A DNA stretch of 64,000 nt from Acidobacteriota bacterium (GTDB lineage: Bacteria; Zixibacteria; MSB-5A5; GN15; FEB-12), in the NCBI GenBank assembly GCA_035529075.1, contig DATKXK010000012.1, positions 62,001 to 126,000 on the forward strand, read 5' to 3'. The notes under the pieces are model-generated. The model was not told the DNA's origin, ran no database searches, and saw only the letters and a program-made list of their open reading frames with translations. The position numbers were made by a program, and so were the translations under genes. This document shows, piece after piece, positions 55,019 to 63,980 of this stretch; position 1 is the stretch's first letter, and each line of letters opens with the position of its first letter.

Positions 55019-57190
55019 ATGACCAAGTTCCAGCTGGCTTTCGGCGTTCACAACCACCAGCCGGTAGGCAACTTTGAATCGGTGTTCGAGGAGGCGCACA
55101 AGAACGCCTACCTGCCGTTTCTTCGCCTGCTGGAGAAGCACGAAGGGGTGTCGATTTCCCTGCACCAGTCGGGAATCCTCTGGGAGTGGCAGCGGACGCA
55201 CCAGCCGGAATTCTTCGAACTGGTCAGGCGACTGATCGCGAGCGGACGCGTGGAGCTGATGACGGGGGGATTCTACGAACCGATACTCGTGGCCGTTCCC
55301 GAACGCGACGCGCTCGGCCAGATCGCCATGCTGACGGACTATCTCGGGGAGCAGTTCAATTCCCGGCCGACCGGACTGTGGCTGACCGAGCGGATCTGGG
55401 AGCCACACCTTCCCAAGTTGCTGGCCGCGGCCGGTGTTACGTACCTGCCGATAGACGACACGCACTTCATATACTCGGGGTTCGAAGAAGACCAGTTGAC
55501 CGGTCCGTTTGTCACGGAAAGCGAAGGGCATGCGATCGTCCTGCTGCCGATCCAGAAGCGGCTTCGCTACCTCGTACCGTTCGGCACGGTGGACGAGGTG
55601 ATGGCCCACCTGCGAGCGCAGGCGGAACGGAGTCCGTCCGGAATGGCCGTGTACGCTGACGACGGTGAGAAGTTCGGCAGCTGGCCCAACACACACAAGC
55701 ACTGCTACGTCGACGGGTGGCTGGACAGCCTTTTCGAGGCGCTGGAGGAGAACAGTGACTGGCTCGAAGTGATTCCGCTCAGCCGTGCGGCCGGCAGGAA
55801 ACCGGTCGGCCGCGCCTACCTTCCGTCGGCATCGTACGAGGAGATGCTGCACTGGTCGCTGCCGCCGGAGGCCTTTGTCAGGTACGAGGAGTTCGAGAAG
55901 TGGCTCAAAGCGCAGAAACGGTGGGACCGGTATGGCCGCTTTGTGCGGGGCGGTCACTGGCGGGCGTTCCTGGCCAAGTACGAAGATGCCAACCTCATGC
56001 ACAAGAAAATGCTGCGCGTCTCCCGGCGGCTCGAGGAGTTTGAACGCCGCTTGCCCGACCGGCGCGACGAGACAGCCAGCGTTCGAGACAGGCTGTACAC
56101 TTCCCAGTGCAACTGTCCGTACTGGCACGGTGTGTTCGGCGGCCTGTACCTGTCCCATATCCGCCAGGCGGTGTTCAGCAGCATGATTGCGGCCGAGCGA
56201 GGGCTGCGTCAATTGCTCGGTGAAAAGGGTGTTTCGGCCGAAGTATACGACTTTGACGCCGACGGGTGTGCGGAAGTGCTGGTTGCCAATGACGGGTACA
56301 CGGCGGTCTTCCGGCCCGGCAGCGGCGGTATGTTGCTGGACTTTTCGCTTAACGAGTTTGATTTCGCGCTGACCGACACGTTGACGCGGCGGCGTGAAGG
56401 ATATCACCTCAAGCTCACCGGGGCGGTGACGCAGGCCGCGGGCGGTAAAACCACGTCGATTCACGAGCAGGTGTTGGCGAAGGAAGACGGGCTGGAGCAG
56501 TATCTGGTCGAGGACTGGTATCTCAAGCGCTGCTTTATCGATCACTTCTTCTCCAGGGACACGACCATCGAGTCTTTCAACTCCGGACGATACGATGAAG
56601 AGGGGGACTTCATTCTGGAGGCTTACGAACACTCATGGCATCGCCGTGAGGGCCGCCTTTCGATGTGGCGGGACGGCCATTTATGGCGGCCGGAGGGAAT
56701 TATCCCCGTACGAGTCGAAAAGCACTTCGACTTCGAGCCGGGAAGCGACCGTGTCGTCGTGACCTACCGTCTCGCCAGTGGTGACGGCCGCGAGGCAGAG
56801 GTGAATTTTGCGGTCGAGAACAATTTCAACTTCCTGGCCGGTCACGCGAGCGACCGGTATCACGTTATCGACAACCGGCGGCCCGCCGACTCTTACCTGG
56901 ATTCTATCGGGCGGCACGATTCGGCCAGAGTGCTGGCGATGGTCGATGACTATCGCGGTCTGGCCGTCGCCGTCGGCTCGGAGCGTCCCGCCGAAATCTG
57001 GCATCTCCCGATATTCACCGTCTCGCTTTCCGAGGGCGGGTTCGAGAAAGTTTACCAGGGAACGACCATCGTCCACCTCTACCGCGTGCGTCTCGCGGCG
57101 CAGCCCGTTCAGATCAGGTTCAGCCTGATCGCCGGTGCCAGGGACAAGGTGCTTGAACAGGCATTTGTCGTTCCGGCGGTCAGCGACTGA
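55019..57190 (+). CDS. GH57 4-alpha-glucanotransferase/alpha-amylase-like enzyme
   Basis: 723 residues, close to the length of the archaeal 4-alpha-glucanotransferase family. GH57 motifs in order: HNHQP (11-15), GGFYEPIL, WLTERIWEP with the nucleophile Glu124, and YADDGEKFG (212-220) with the acid/base Asp at 214-215. The C-terminal half has DUF1925/DUF1926-type beta regions. It likely remodels glycogen or maltodextrin inside the cell; no signal peptide is present. It follows the MCE gene with a two-base gap, although no functional link is evident. Confidence 0.92.
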   Translation: MTKFQLAFGVHNHQPVGNFESVFEEAHKNAYLPFLRLLEKHEGVSISLHQSGILWEWQRTHQPEFFELVRRLIASGRVELMTGGFYEPILVAVPERDALGQIAMLTDYLGEQFNSRPTGLWLTERIWEPHLPKLLAAAGVTYLPIDDTHFIYSGFEEDQLTGPFVTESEGHAIVLLPIQKRLRYLVPFGTVDEVMAHLRAQAERSPSGMAVYADDGEKFGSWPNTHKHCYVDGWLDSLFEALEENSDWLEVIPLSRAAGRKPVGRAYLPSASYEEMLHWSLPPEAFVRYEEFEKWLKAQKRWDRYGRFVRGGHWRAFLAKYEDANLMHKKMLRVSRRLEEFERRLPDRRDETASVRDRLYTSQCNCPYWHGVFGGLYLSHIRQAVFSSMIAAERGLRQLLGEKGVSAEVYDFDADGCAEVLVANDGYTAVFRPGSGGMLLDFSLNEFDFALTDTLTRRREGYHLKLTGAVTQAAGGKTTSIHEQVLAKEDGLEQYLVEDWYLKRCFIDHFFSRDTTIESFNSGRYDEEGDFILEAYEHSWHRREGRLSMWRDGHLWRPEGIIPVRVEKHFDFEPGSDRVVVTYRLASGDGREAEVNFAVENNFNFLAGHASDRYHVIDNRRPADSYLDSIGRHDSARVLAMVDDYRGLAVAVGSERPAEIWHLPIFTVSLSEGGFEKVYQGTTIVHLYRVRLAAQPVQIRFSLIAGARDKVLEQAFVVPAVSD

Positions 57191-57277
57191 GCGGCAGGGG
57201 AATCCGCTTTATTCCCACCGGCTTTCGGTTTCCCGTTAGAGAGAATTGGTTTGGTAATTTTCCGGAGGATGGCTATC

Positions 57278-58030
57278 TTGCCGGCGATGCTAACGGACGT
57301 GGCCAGGATAATCGCCGGCGCCTCGCGCGGCGCGGTGCTGACCGGGGCCGGCATTTCTGCCGAGTCCGGTGTCCCGACCTTCAGGGGCAAGGAAGGGTTG
57401 TGGGGCAAGTTTCGACCCGAGGAACTGGCCACCATGGACGCCTTTCTGTCAAACCCGAAAATCGTCTGGGAGTGGTACAACTGGCGCCGGGAGTTGATGG
57501 CCGGGGTGGAGCCCAATCCGGGTCACTACGCCCTGCGGGACCTGGCCGGCTACTTTGACCGGTTCACGATCATCACGCAGAACGTCGACAATCTTCACCG
57601 CCTGGCCGGTTCCGAGGACGTTCTCGAGCTGCACGGCAACATTTACCGAAACAAGTGCGCCGACTGCAACCGTCAGCACGACATGGATGCCGACGTCGAT
57701 CCGGAGACTATCCCGTCATGCGCCTTTTGCGGGGGCAAGATTCGTCCCGATGTAGTCTGGTTTGGAGAGATGCTTCCCGCCGAGGCAATTGACCGGGCCT
57801 TCGCCGAGGCCGAACAGTCCGAGGTATTCCTGTCCGTCGGCACGTCGGCGCTGGTGCATCCGGCGGCGTCTTTGCCCGTGGCTGCCAAGCGCCGCGGCGC
57901 CACGCTGGTGGAGATAAACCCGGACGAGACACCGCTGACCTCGCTGGCTGACTATTATTTCCCGGCCTGCGCCGGTGGGGTGTTGCCGGATTTGGTGGCG
58001 GCCGTGAGAAACGCCGCCGGCACGCCGTAG
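57278..58030 (+). CDS. cobB: NAD-dependent protein deacylase, sirtuin class III-like
   Basis: About 250 residues. Rossmann motif GAGISAESGVPTFRG, the TQNVDNLHRLAGS block, catalytic His in LELHGN, and a zinc site formed by CADC and CAFC. WEWYNWRRE holds the Tyr and Arg (YxxR) that in class III enzymes such as SIRT5 and CobB bind acidic acyl groups. So removal of succinyl or malonyl groups from lysine is likely. Start is uncertain: TTG at 57278 suits the GGAGG at 57264-57268; ATGs at 57269 and 57287 are options. Confidence 0.9.
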   Translation: MPAMLTDVARIIAGASRGAVLTGAGISAESGVPTFRGKEGLWGKFRPEELATMDAFLSNPKIVWEWYNWRRELMAGVEPNPGHYALRDLAGYFDRFTIITQNVDNLHRLAGSEDVLELHGNIYRNKCADCNRQHDMDADVDPETIPSCAFCGGKIRPDVVWFGEMLPAEAIDRAFAEAEQSEVFLSVGTSALVHPAASLPVAAKRRGATLVEINPDETPLTSLADYYFPACAGGVLPDLVAAVRNAAGTP

Positions 58031-58076
58031 TCGAGTGAAACGGCCCGGGGACGCAAGCGTATAAGCTCTGACGGAC

Positions 58077-60233
58077 ATGATTCAGCGCATGAATGCCTAT
58101 AACCGACGCAGCACCTCGTTTCTACCGGCAGTCCTCGTTGCGGGGCTGTTGATTTGCACCGTCGGTTGCGGCGTCTACTTCAATACTTTTTTCAACGCCA
58201 GGAAAGCGTTTAACACCGCTGAAAAGGCTCGCCGCGAGAGCGCCAGCGGGCGCGGCGGTCTCAATGACTACCAAACGGCCATCGAAAAATCCCGTAAGGT
58301 CGTCGATAACCACCCCAATTCGAAATACTATGACGACGCCCTGTTCATCCTGGGCGTCTCGTACTACCACACGGAGCAATATGTGAGGGCGGAACGGCGC
58401 TTCAGGGAACTGCTGGCCAACTACGGGGACGCCGAGTTTGCGTCGGAAGCCCGGGTCTACCTGGCCAAGACCAAGCTGGAACTCAGCGACGTCGACGAGG
58501 CCATGGTCCTGTTCGAGGAGATCTTCGAATCGGCCTATGACAAGGGCTACAAAGCGCAGGCGGCGCTGGCGCTGGGCGAGTTCCGTTTTGACGACGACCA
58601 GTTCGCGCCGTCGCGGTCATACTTCATGGCGGTACGTGATTCGCTTGGCGACGAGAACGAGGCGAAACAAGCTCAGATGTACATTGCCGACGGTTACTTT
58701 AAATCGTTCCGGTTCGGCGAGGCTCTGGGTGCCTACCTGCAGGTGCTCGGCATGACTCCTGACAAGAACGAGGAGTATCACGCACTGTTCCGGTCTGCGA
58801 TATGCTCCTATCGCCTGCTCAAGATCGAGGACGGCATGGCCTACCTGCAGCGCCTGATGGACAATGAGCTGTACTATGATTCGCTCAGCGTGTTGCAACT
58901 GATGGTAGCCGAGGGGTACGAGTTCGAGGATGACCTGGCCCTGGCCGAGGAGACGTACAGAGAGGTGGCGACCGGCGCGGAAAACAAGGCGGCCAAGGGT
59001 AAGGCTTACTACCGGCTGGGGCTGATCTACCAGTACGACTACGATGACCTGAAGAAGGCCAAGGAATACTACGACGAGGCCGTCGGAGCTTACCGGGGCT
59101 CCGAATGGGGCCGGGAGGCGCTCCAGAAGTCCTCCGATATCGGCAAGCTCGAGACTTTCACCCGCTCCTCGGAGCTGGATTCCACCGCCACCCAGGACGA
59201 CATCGACGCGGTCGCCTACGCGCAGTATCTTCTGGCCGAACTGTACTGGTTCCAGTTGAACAAGGCCGATTCGGCCATACTTGAGATGCAGTACCTGATC
59301 GACTCGTTTCCAACGGCGTATGATGCGCCGCAGGCCATGATCGGTCTTTCGCAGATGTACCGGGAGAACTATGAGGACGATGAGGCGGCGGACTCCATCC
59401 TGAAGGCCATGCTCGAAAGGTATCCGCATTCGGACTTTGTGCCGGATGCCCTGGACATTCTCGGCCTGCGCGGCACGGCGGCCGACACCGGGTATGCCGC
59501 GCTTTACATTCACCGCGCGGAGGACTTCCTGGTCGATGAGGAGGAGTATGACTCGGCGCAGCTCTACTACCAGTACGTCATCGACAGCTTCCCTGACTCC
59601 AGGTACTATTTGCAGGCGCGGTTCAACCACATCTGGGCGACCGAGATGTACCGGGCGCCGGGCGATTCGTCGGTGGTTCTGGCCTATCGGGAGCTGATTG
59701 ATTCCTTCCCCCGCACGGACCAGGCGGATGAGGCGCGTAAACGTCTGCAGGTCCGCCCGACTGGGAGCCAGGCTCGGCAGCGGCAGGAGCAGCAACCTGA
59801 AGAAGGCACGGAAGTGCTCGATACGGTCGGGACGCCCGTCGAGGACACGGCCGGGGACTACATGGATCCGCGAGTGACGCTCTACATCGGTCCCGAGGGA
59901 GATACGCTGACCGACATCGTGGGAGCGCCTACGCTGATAGAGGAGCCTTTTGAGTTGCCGACCGAAGCCTACACGATGCAGGACGAGGCCTTTTACCTCT
60001 ATTTCCAAATCCTGGTTGATTTTTCGGGCAAAGTTATCGATCATGTCATGAAAATCCCCTCGCAATTCGAGGAGGTCAACCGGCGGGCGTCGGAAACGGT
60101 GGCGTCCATGACGTTTGATGCCCTGCAAGTGTCCGAGTTGGTGGCCCGATTCGATCTGAAGCAGACTTCCGACGGACGGGGATACTGGCTGGTTTATAAA
60201 TTCCTGGTGGAGAAGCCGGAATTCCTGCGATGA
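58077..60233 (+). CDS. TPR lipoprotein-like protein with TonB-like C-terminal domain
   Basis: 718 residues. The N-terminus has a hydrophobic stretch ending LLICTVGCG, a plausible lipobox with Cys31. Then comes a long series of TPR-type repeats (~45-560; SKYYDDALFILGVSYYHTEQYVRAERRFRELLANY and similar), a Pro/Glu-rich linker, and a C-terminal domain (~640-718; FYLYFQILVDFSGKVIDHVMKIPSQFEEVNRRASETVASMTFDALQ) that follows the TonB C-terminal pattern. A role in outer-membrane assembly or signal passing is possible. The stop overlaps the pyrK start by four bases. Confidence 0.8.
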   Translation: MIQRMNAYNRRSTSFLPAVLVAGLLICTVGCGVYFNTFFNARKAFNTAEKARRESASGRGGLNDYQTAIEKSRKVVDNHPNSKYYDDALFILGVSYYHTEQYVRAERRFRELLANYGDAEFASEARVYLAKTKLELSDVDEAMVLFEEIFESAYDKGYKAQAALALGEFRFDDDQFAPSRSYFMAVRDSLGDENEAKQAQMYIADGYFKSFRFGEALGAYLQVLGMTPDKNEEYHALFRSAICSYRLLKIEDGMAYLQRLMDNELYYDSLSVLQLMVAEGYEFEDDLALAEETYREVATGAENKAAKGKAYYRLGLIYQYDYDDLKKAKEYYDEAVGAYRGSEWGREALQKSSDIGKLETFTRSSELDSTATQDDIDAVAYAQYLLAELYWFQLNKADSAILEMQYLIDSFPTAYDAPQAMIGLSQMYRENYEDDEAADSILKAMLERYPHSDFVPDALDILGLRGTAADTGYAALYIHRAEDFLVDEEEYDSAQLYYQYVIDSFPDSRYYLQARFNHIWATEMYRAPGDSSVVLAYRELIDSFPRTDQADEARKRLQVRPTGSQARQRQEQQPEEGTEVLDTVGTPVEDTAGDYMDPRVTLYIGPEGDTLTDIVGAPTLIEEPFELPTEAYTMQDEAFYLYFQILVDFSGKVIDHVMKIPSQFEEVNRRASETVASMTFDALQVSELVARFDLKQTSDGRGYWLVYKFLVEKPEFLR

Positions 60234-61024
60234 CAAGACTTGCGTGCCAAGACACGTTCCTCATAAAGCATCGGGATCTCAAGAATAATTACCATTCTCT
60301 TACGCTGGGTCCTTACGGCCCGGCGGCTCGATGCCGGCCGGGTAGTTTTGTCCATCTGCGGCTGCCGTGTCCCGAGGTCTACTTCCGCCGTGCCATGTCG
60401 GTAGCCGACGTCGATCCCTCCCGCAGGGAGATTGAGATCATATTCAAGGTTGTGGGGCGCGGCACGGCCATTCTGGCCGGCTATCGCAAGCGGGCATCCA
60501 TCGACGTTCTCGGACCGCTCGGCAACAGTTTCCGCTTCCCCGGCAAAGATGAGGCGGCGTTGCTGGTGGCCGGCGGTGTGGGCTTCCCGCCGCTGCTTTA
60601 CCTGGCGGCCGAGATGGTCCGGCGGGGCCGTGACCCGAAGCGCATTGCGTTCTTTTACGGCGGGCGCACGCGCGGGGACGTCGTCGAACGGTCCCGGATC
60701 AGGCGCCTGGGAGTGCGTTTCTATCCCGTTACCGAAGACGGCAGCCTGGGCCGGCGGGGCCTGGTAACGGACGCCGTGCAGGAGTACATCGGCGCTCACG
60801 CCGGGGAGAAAATGCGTCTGTACGGCTGCGGTCCGGAGGGCATGCTGAAGGCGACGGATGACCTTGGCCTGAGGTACCGCCTTGCGGGGCAGTTGTCGCT
60901 CGAGGCGCCGATGCCCTGCGGGTTTGGCGTGTGCCTGGGATGCGTCGTCCCGCTTCGCGCGGGCGGTCACGCGCGCGTCTGCTGTGAAGGCCCCGTGTTC
61001 AATATCGGCGAGGTGCTGCTGTGA
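60230..61024 (+). CDS. pyrK: dihydroorotate dehydrogenase electron transfer subunit
   Basis: 264 residues. An FAD-binding barrel (RPGSFVHLRLP, RAMSVADVD) leads to an NAD-binding domain (VAGGVGFPPLLYLA), then a C-terminal four-cysteine [2Fe-2S] site (CGFGVCLGCVVPL..RVCCEGPVF). PyrK passes electrons from PyrD to NAD. The ATG overlaps the previous stop (ATGA) and its own stop overlaps the pyrD start by four bases, so the genes are coupled. Confidence 0.94.
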   Translation: MTRLACQDTFLIKHRDLKNNYHSLTLGPYGPAARCRPGSFVHLRLPCPEVYFRRAMSVADVDPSRREIEIIFKVVGRGTAILAGYRKRASIDVLGPLGNSFRFPGKDEAALLVAGGVGFPPLLYLAAEMVRRGRDPKRIAFFYGGRTRGDVVERSRIRRLGVRFYPVTEDGSLGRRGLVTDAVQEYIGAHAGEKMRLYGCGPEGMLKATDDLGLRYRLAGQLSLEAPMPCGFGVCLGCVVPLRAGGHARVCCEGPVFNIGEVLL

Positions 61025-61938
61025 CGCCGTCCCTGAAGGTCAACATCGCCGGGGTCGAGTTTGCCAATCCCGTCATGACGGCATCCGGGTGTTGCGGCTA
61101 CGGCGAAGAGCTGTCCCGCCTTTACCCTCTGTCAAGACTCGGGGCTCTTGTTACCAAAACGATCACGCCGGAACCCCGGCTGGGGCACCCGCCGCCGCGC
61201 ACCGCCGAGACCCGGGCCGGAATGCTGAACGCCATCGGCCTGGCCAACGTCGGTATCGACTGCTTCATAGCCGAAAAGCTGCCGTTCCTGGACAACCAGA
61301 AGACGAGAGTCATCGTGAACGTCGGGGGCAGGACGGTTCAGGAGTATGTCGACCTCTGTGCGCGGCTGGAGGACTGCCGGCGGGTGGACATGATCGAACT
61401 GAACCTTGGTTGTCCCAACGTCAACGAAGGAGGCATGCAGTTCGGCGCTGATCCGCGGATGACCGAGCGCACCCTGCGAGAGGTCAGGAAGGTGTGTTCG
61501 CGGCCGGTGATCGCCAAACTTACTCCCAACGTGACTGATATCACCGTTACCGCCAGAGCCGCCGAACAGGGGGGAGCCGATGGTCTGTCGCTGGTCAATT
61601 CGGTCGTGGGGATGACGGTCGACGTGGAGACCTGGCGCCCTACGCTAAGCTTCAACAGGGGCGGTCTGACGGGCCCGGCGATCAAGCCGATTGCTCTGGC
61701 CCAGGTTGATGCCGTGTACAACGCGTGCCGGCTGCCCATCATCGGCATCGGGGGCATCTCGGAATACCGGGACGTAGTGGAGTTCCTGCTGGTGGGGGCC
61801 GTCGCGGTGCAGGTGGGAACCGCGCTGTTCGTTGACCCCAACACCCCGCTGCATATCGTCAACGGGCTGAGGGACTACATGAAGTCCAGACGCATTGCCC
61901 GCGTCGCTGACATGATCGGGAAAGTGAGGAAGTACTGA
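61021..61938 (+). CDS. pyrD: dihydroorotate dehydrogenase, catalytic subunit (class 1B)
   Basis: 305 residues. FMN-barrel enzyme with NPVMTASGCCGYG, TKTITPEPRLGHPPPR, MLNAIGLANVG, LNLGCPNVNEGG (catalytic Cys region), and VKLTPN-like AKLTPNVTDI, GGLTGPAIKPIAL, GIGGI. It oxidises dihydroorotate to orotate in pyrimidine synthesis. The presence of PyrK next door marks the class 1B, NAD-linked form. Start is GTG in the overlap GTGA. Confidence 0.95.
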   Translation: MTPSLKVNIAGVEFANPVMTASGCCGYGEELSRLYPLSRLGALVTKTITPEPRLGHPPPRTAETRAGMLNAIGLANVGIDCFIAEKLPFLDNQKTRVIVNVGGRTVQEYVDLCARLEDCRRVDMIELNLGCPNVNEGGMQFGADPRMTERTLREVRKVCSRPVIAKLTPNVTDITVTARAAEQGGADGLSLVNSVVGMTVDVETWRPTLSFNRGGLTGPAIKPIALAQVDAVYNACRLPIIGIGGISEYRDVVEFLLVGAVAVQVGTALFVDPNTPLHIVNGLRDYMKSRRIARVADMIGKVRKY

Positions 61939-62819
61939 TGGCTGCAGTGAAGAACCTTCGGAAGATACAGCAGAAGAATCGATCGATAATTTGTCTGGGA
62001 CTTGATCTCGATCCGAAGAGAATGCCCCCTGAATACAGCAACTCGGTCAAGGCGATGTTTGACTTCACCCGCCGCGTCATCGACGCCACCGCGGATCTGG
62101 TGTGCGCATACAAGCCGAACATGGCGTTCTACGAGAGTCTCGGGGCTGACGGCTGGTCACTTCTGCGTCTCATAACCGAGCGGATCCCCGAAGAGATCCC
62201 GGTCATCGTTGACGGCAAGCGCGGCGATATCGGCAACACGGCGTCGCATTATGCCAGATCACTGTTCGAGATGCTCCGGGCCGATTGGGTGACGTTAAAC
62301 CCGTACATGGGATATGATTCACTGCGGCCGTTTCTGGAGCACAAAGATAAGGGCGTGTTTGTCCTGTGTTTGACGTCGAATTCCGGGGCCAAGGATTTCC
62401 AGCTACTGACCGTCGAGGGGAAACCACTGTACGAGGTCGTGGCCGAGAAAGTGATCTACTGGAACAAGGATCATAACTGCGGTCTTGTTGTGGGGGCGAC
62501 GCACCCTGATGTGCTCAAGGAGTTGCGCGCGCTGGCCGGTGACATGCCCCTGTTGATTCCGGGCGTGGGCGCCCAGGGCGGCTCACTCGAACAGGCGGTT
62601 CTCAACGGTACGGACAACTTCCGCAAGCCGGCCGTGATCAACGTCTCCAGGTCAGTCCTGTACGCCTCTACCGGTGCGGATTTCGCCGAGCGGGCTCGCG
62701 CCGAACTTGAGAAACTCAACGCCACGGTCAACTCGCTTCGACCGGGGGCCAGGCCGGCCGACGACGTGTCGGGCGAGGCCGGCAGTGACGAGCCGGCTGG
62801 TGAGCAGCCTTCAGGCTGA
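61938..62819 (+). CDS. pyrF: orotidine 5'-phosphate decarboxylase, type 2
   Basis: 293 residues. The active-site block DGKRGDIGNTASHYA is the type 2 (PyrF-2) form, and CLGLDLDPKRMP, YKPNMAFYESLGADGW and GVGAQGGSLEQAV also match. It converts OMP to UMP. ATG overlaps the pyrD stop by one base. The last ~30 residues (RPGARPADDVSGEAGSDEPAGEQPSG) are an added disordered tail. Confidence 0.95.
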   Translation: MAAVKNLRKIQQKNRSIICLGLDLDPKRMPPEYSNSVKAMFDFTRRVIDATADLVCAYKPNMAFYESLGADGWSLLRLITERIPEEIPVIVDGKRGDIGNTASHYARSLFEMLRADWVTLNPYMGYDSLRPFLEHKDKGVFVLCLTSNSGAKDFQLLTVEGKPLYEVVAEKVIYWNKDHNCGLVVGATHPDVLKELRALAGDMPLLIPGVGAQGGSLEQAVLNGTDNFRKPAVINVSRSVLYASTGADFAERARAELEKLNATVNSLRPGARPADDVSGEAGSDEPAGEQPSG

Positions 62820-62872
62820 AGAGTGAAACAAACTTCCGCGGATCGCCCGCCGCGTCACCTCTGGCTTCGATC

Positions 62873-63430
62873 TTACCGCTGGGCCTCGAAACGCAGCAGG
62901 GAGTACAAGCTGCCGTCCTCGTACTCGCCCTTGTAGAAGTAGTGGCGGCGCAGGGTGCCGTCACGCTGGAAACCCGCCTTCTTAAGAAGCGAAACCATGG
63001 CCTGGTTGCGGTCAGCGATTCGGGCGTAAACCTTGTTCAGGCCGCGATACTCGAACAAGTACCGGCAGAGTATCCGCATGGCCTCGATCCCGTGACCCTT
63101 CTTGCGTTCGTCGGGATCAATCACCACCTCGAGCGCGGCCGAGCGGTTGTGCGGGTTCAGGTCGAAGAAGCGGACCCAGCCGACGGGGGTCTTGTCTTTC
63201 AGTCGAATGACCGTAAACCGCTCGTGAGCGGACGACCTCTCCTGTTTTCGGAAGGCCTCGGCGGCCTCGGCCGGTGTCAGGAATGTCGGAGCCTCCGGGC
63301 TGAGCAGGTGCGGGTCGCTGAGAAGGTACCAGTGGTGCGTGTTGGCGACGTCTTCGGCGGTCGCGAAGCGCAGGTAGACTTTGTCTCCGATCAGCCCCGG
63401 CAAGGTCGGCGGCTTTTTGTCATCGGCCAT
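62873..63430 (-). CDS. GNAT acetyltransferase, RimJ/RimL type
   Basis: 185 residues from ATG at 63430 (MADDKKPPTLPGLIGDKVYLRFATAEDVANTHHWYLL). The acetyl-CoA loop is DPDERKKGHGIEAMRILCRYLFEYRGLNKVYARI. It transfers an acetyl group to an amino-terminus or small amine; the target is unknown. GGAAGGGAG precedes the ATG. It overlaps the end of ppa by 11 bases, so the two are co-expressed. Confidence 0.88.
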   Translation of the reverse strand: MADDKKPPTLPGLIGDKVYLRFATAEDVANTHHWYLLSDPHLLSPEAPTFLTPAEAAEAFRKQERSSAHERFTVIRLKDKTPVGWVRFFDLNPHNRSAALEVVIDPDERKKGHGIEAMRILCRYLFEYRGLNKVYARIADRNQAMVSLLKKAGFQRDGTLRRHYFYKGEYEDGSLYSLLRFEAQR

Positions 63431-63980
63431 CGGTTTCTCCCTTCCTGATATCCGGCAGGCATTCACGGTACAGCCGCAGGCTGTCCCTGATCGTGTTCAC
63501 GGCGTCGATTCGTCCCCGGAAATCCTCCACGACCACCTCTTTGTGCTCCAGGACCTTGTAATCGAGGAAGAATCGCTGCAGCTCGTTGATGACGTGGCGG
63601 GGGAGGGCGGAGATGTCGTCGTAGGCGTTGTATGCCGGGTCCGTCGCGTGGACGGCAAGAATCTTGTCATCCTGCCCTTTTTCGTCACGCATTGACATCA
63701 TCCCGATCGCTTTGCAGGCTACGATGCACATCGGCGAGAGCGGCTCCTGGCAGAGCACGAGCACGTCGAGCGGGTCACCGTCATCGCAATACGACCGCGG
63801 GATGAAACCGTAGTTGGCCGGGTAGTGAACGGCACTGTACAGGACGCGATCGGCCATCAACAGGCCGGTTTTCTTGTCAAGCTCGTACTTGTTCTTGCTT
63901 CCCTTGGATATTTCGATAACGCTGAAAAAGAGTTCCTCAACGTTGCCGCCCGGGTCGACGTCGTGCCACGGGTGAGCCAT
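63420..63980 (-). CDS. ppa: inorganic pyrophosphatase, family I
   Basis: 186 residues. It hydrolyses pyrophosphate to phosphate in the cytoplasm. Family I residues: KNKYELDKKTG, YPANYGFIPRSYCDDGDPLDVLVL with the metal-binding Asp cluster, and DDKILAVHATDP. GGGAGGAAAC precedes the ATG. First gene of a two-gene minus-strand unit with the acetyltransferase. Confidence 0.95.
   Translation of the reverse strand: MAHPWHDVDPGGNVEELFFSVIEISKGSKNKYELDKKTGLLMADRVLYSAVHYPANYGFIPRSYCDDGDPLDVLVLCQEPLSPMCIVACKAIGMMSMRDEKGQDDKILAVHATDPAYNAYDDISALPRHVINELQRFFLDYKVLEHKEVVVEDFRGRIDAVNTIRDSLRLYRECLPDIRKGETDGR

Noticed and set aside
54659-56632. 657-codon open frame on the minus strand
   Set aside because: It lies opposite the GH57 and MCE genes, which have strong family motifs; high GC keeps antisense frames open.
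58617-60236. 539-codon open frame on the minus strand
   Set aside because: Antisense to the TPR gene coupled to pyrK; composition typical of a shadow frame.
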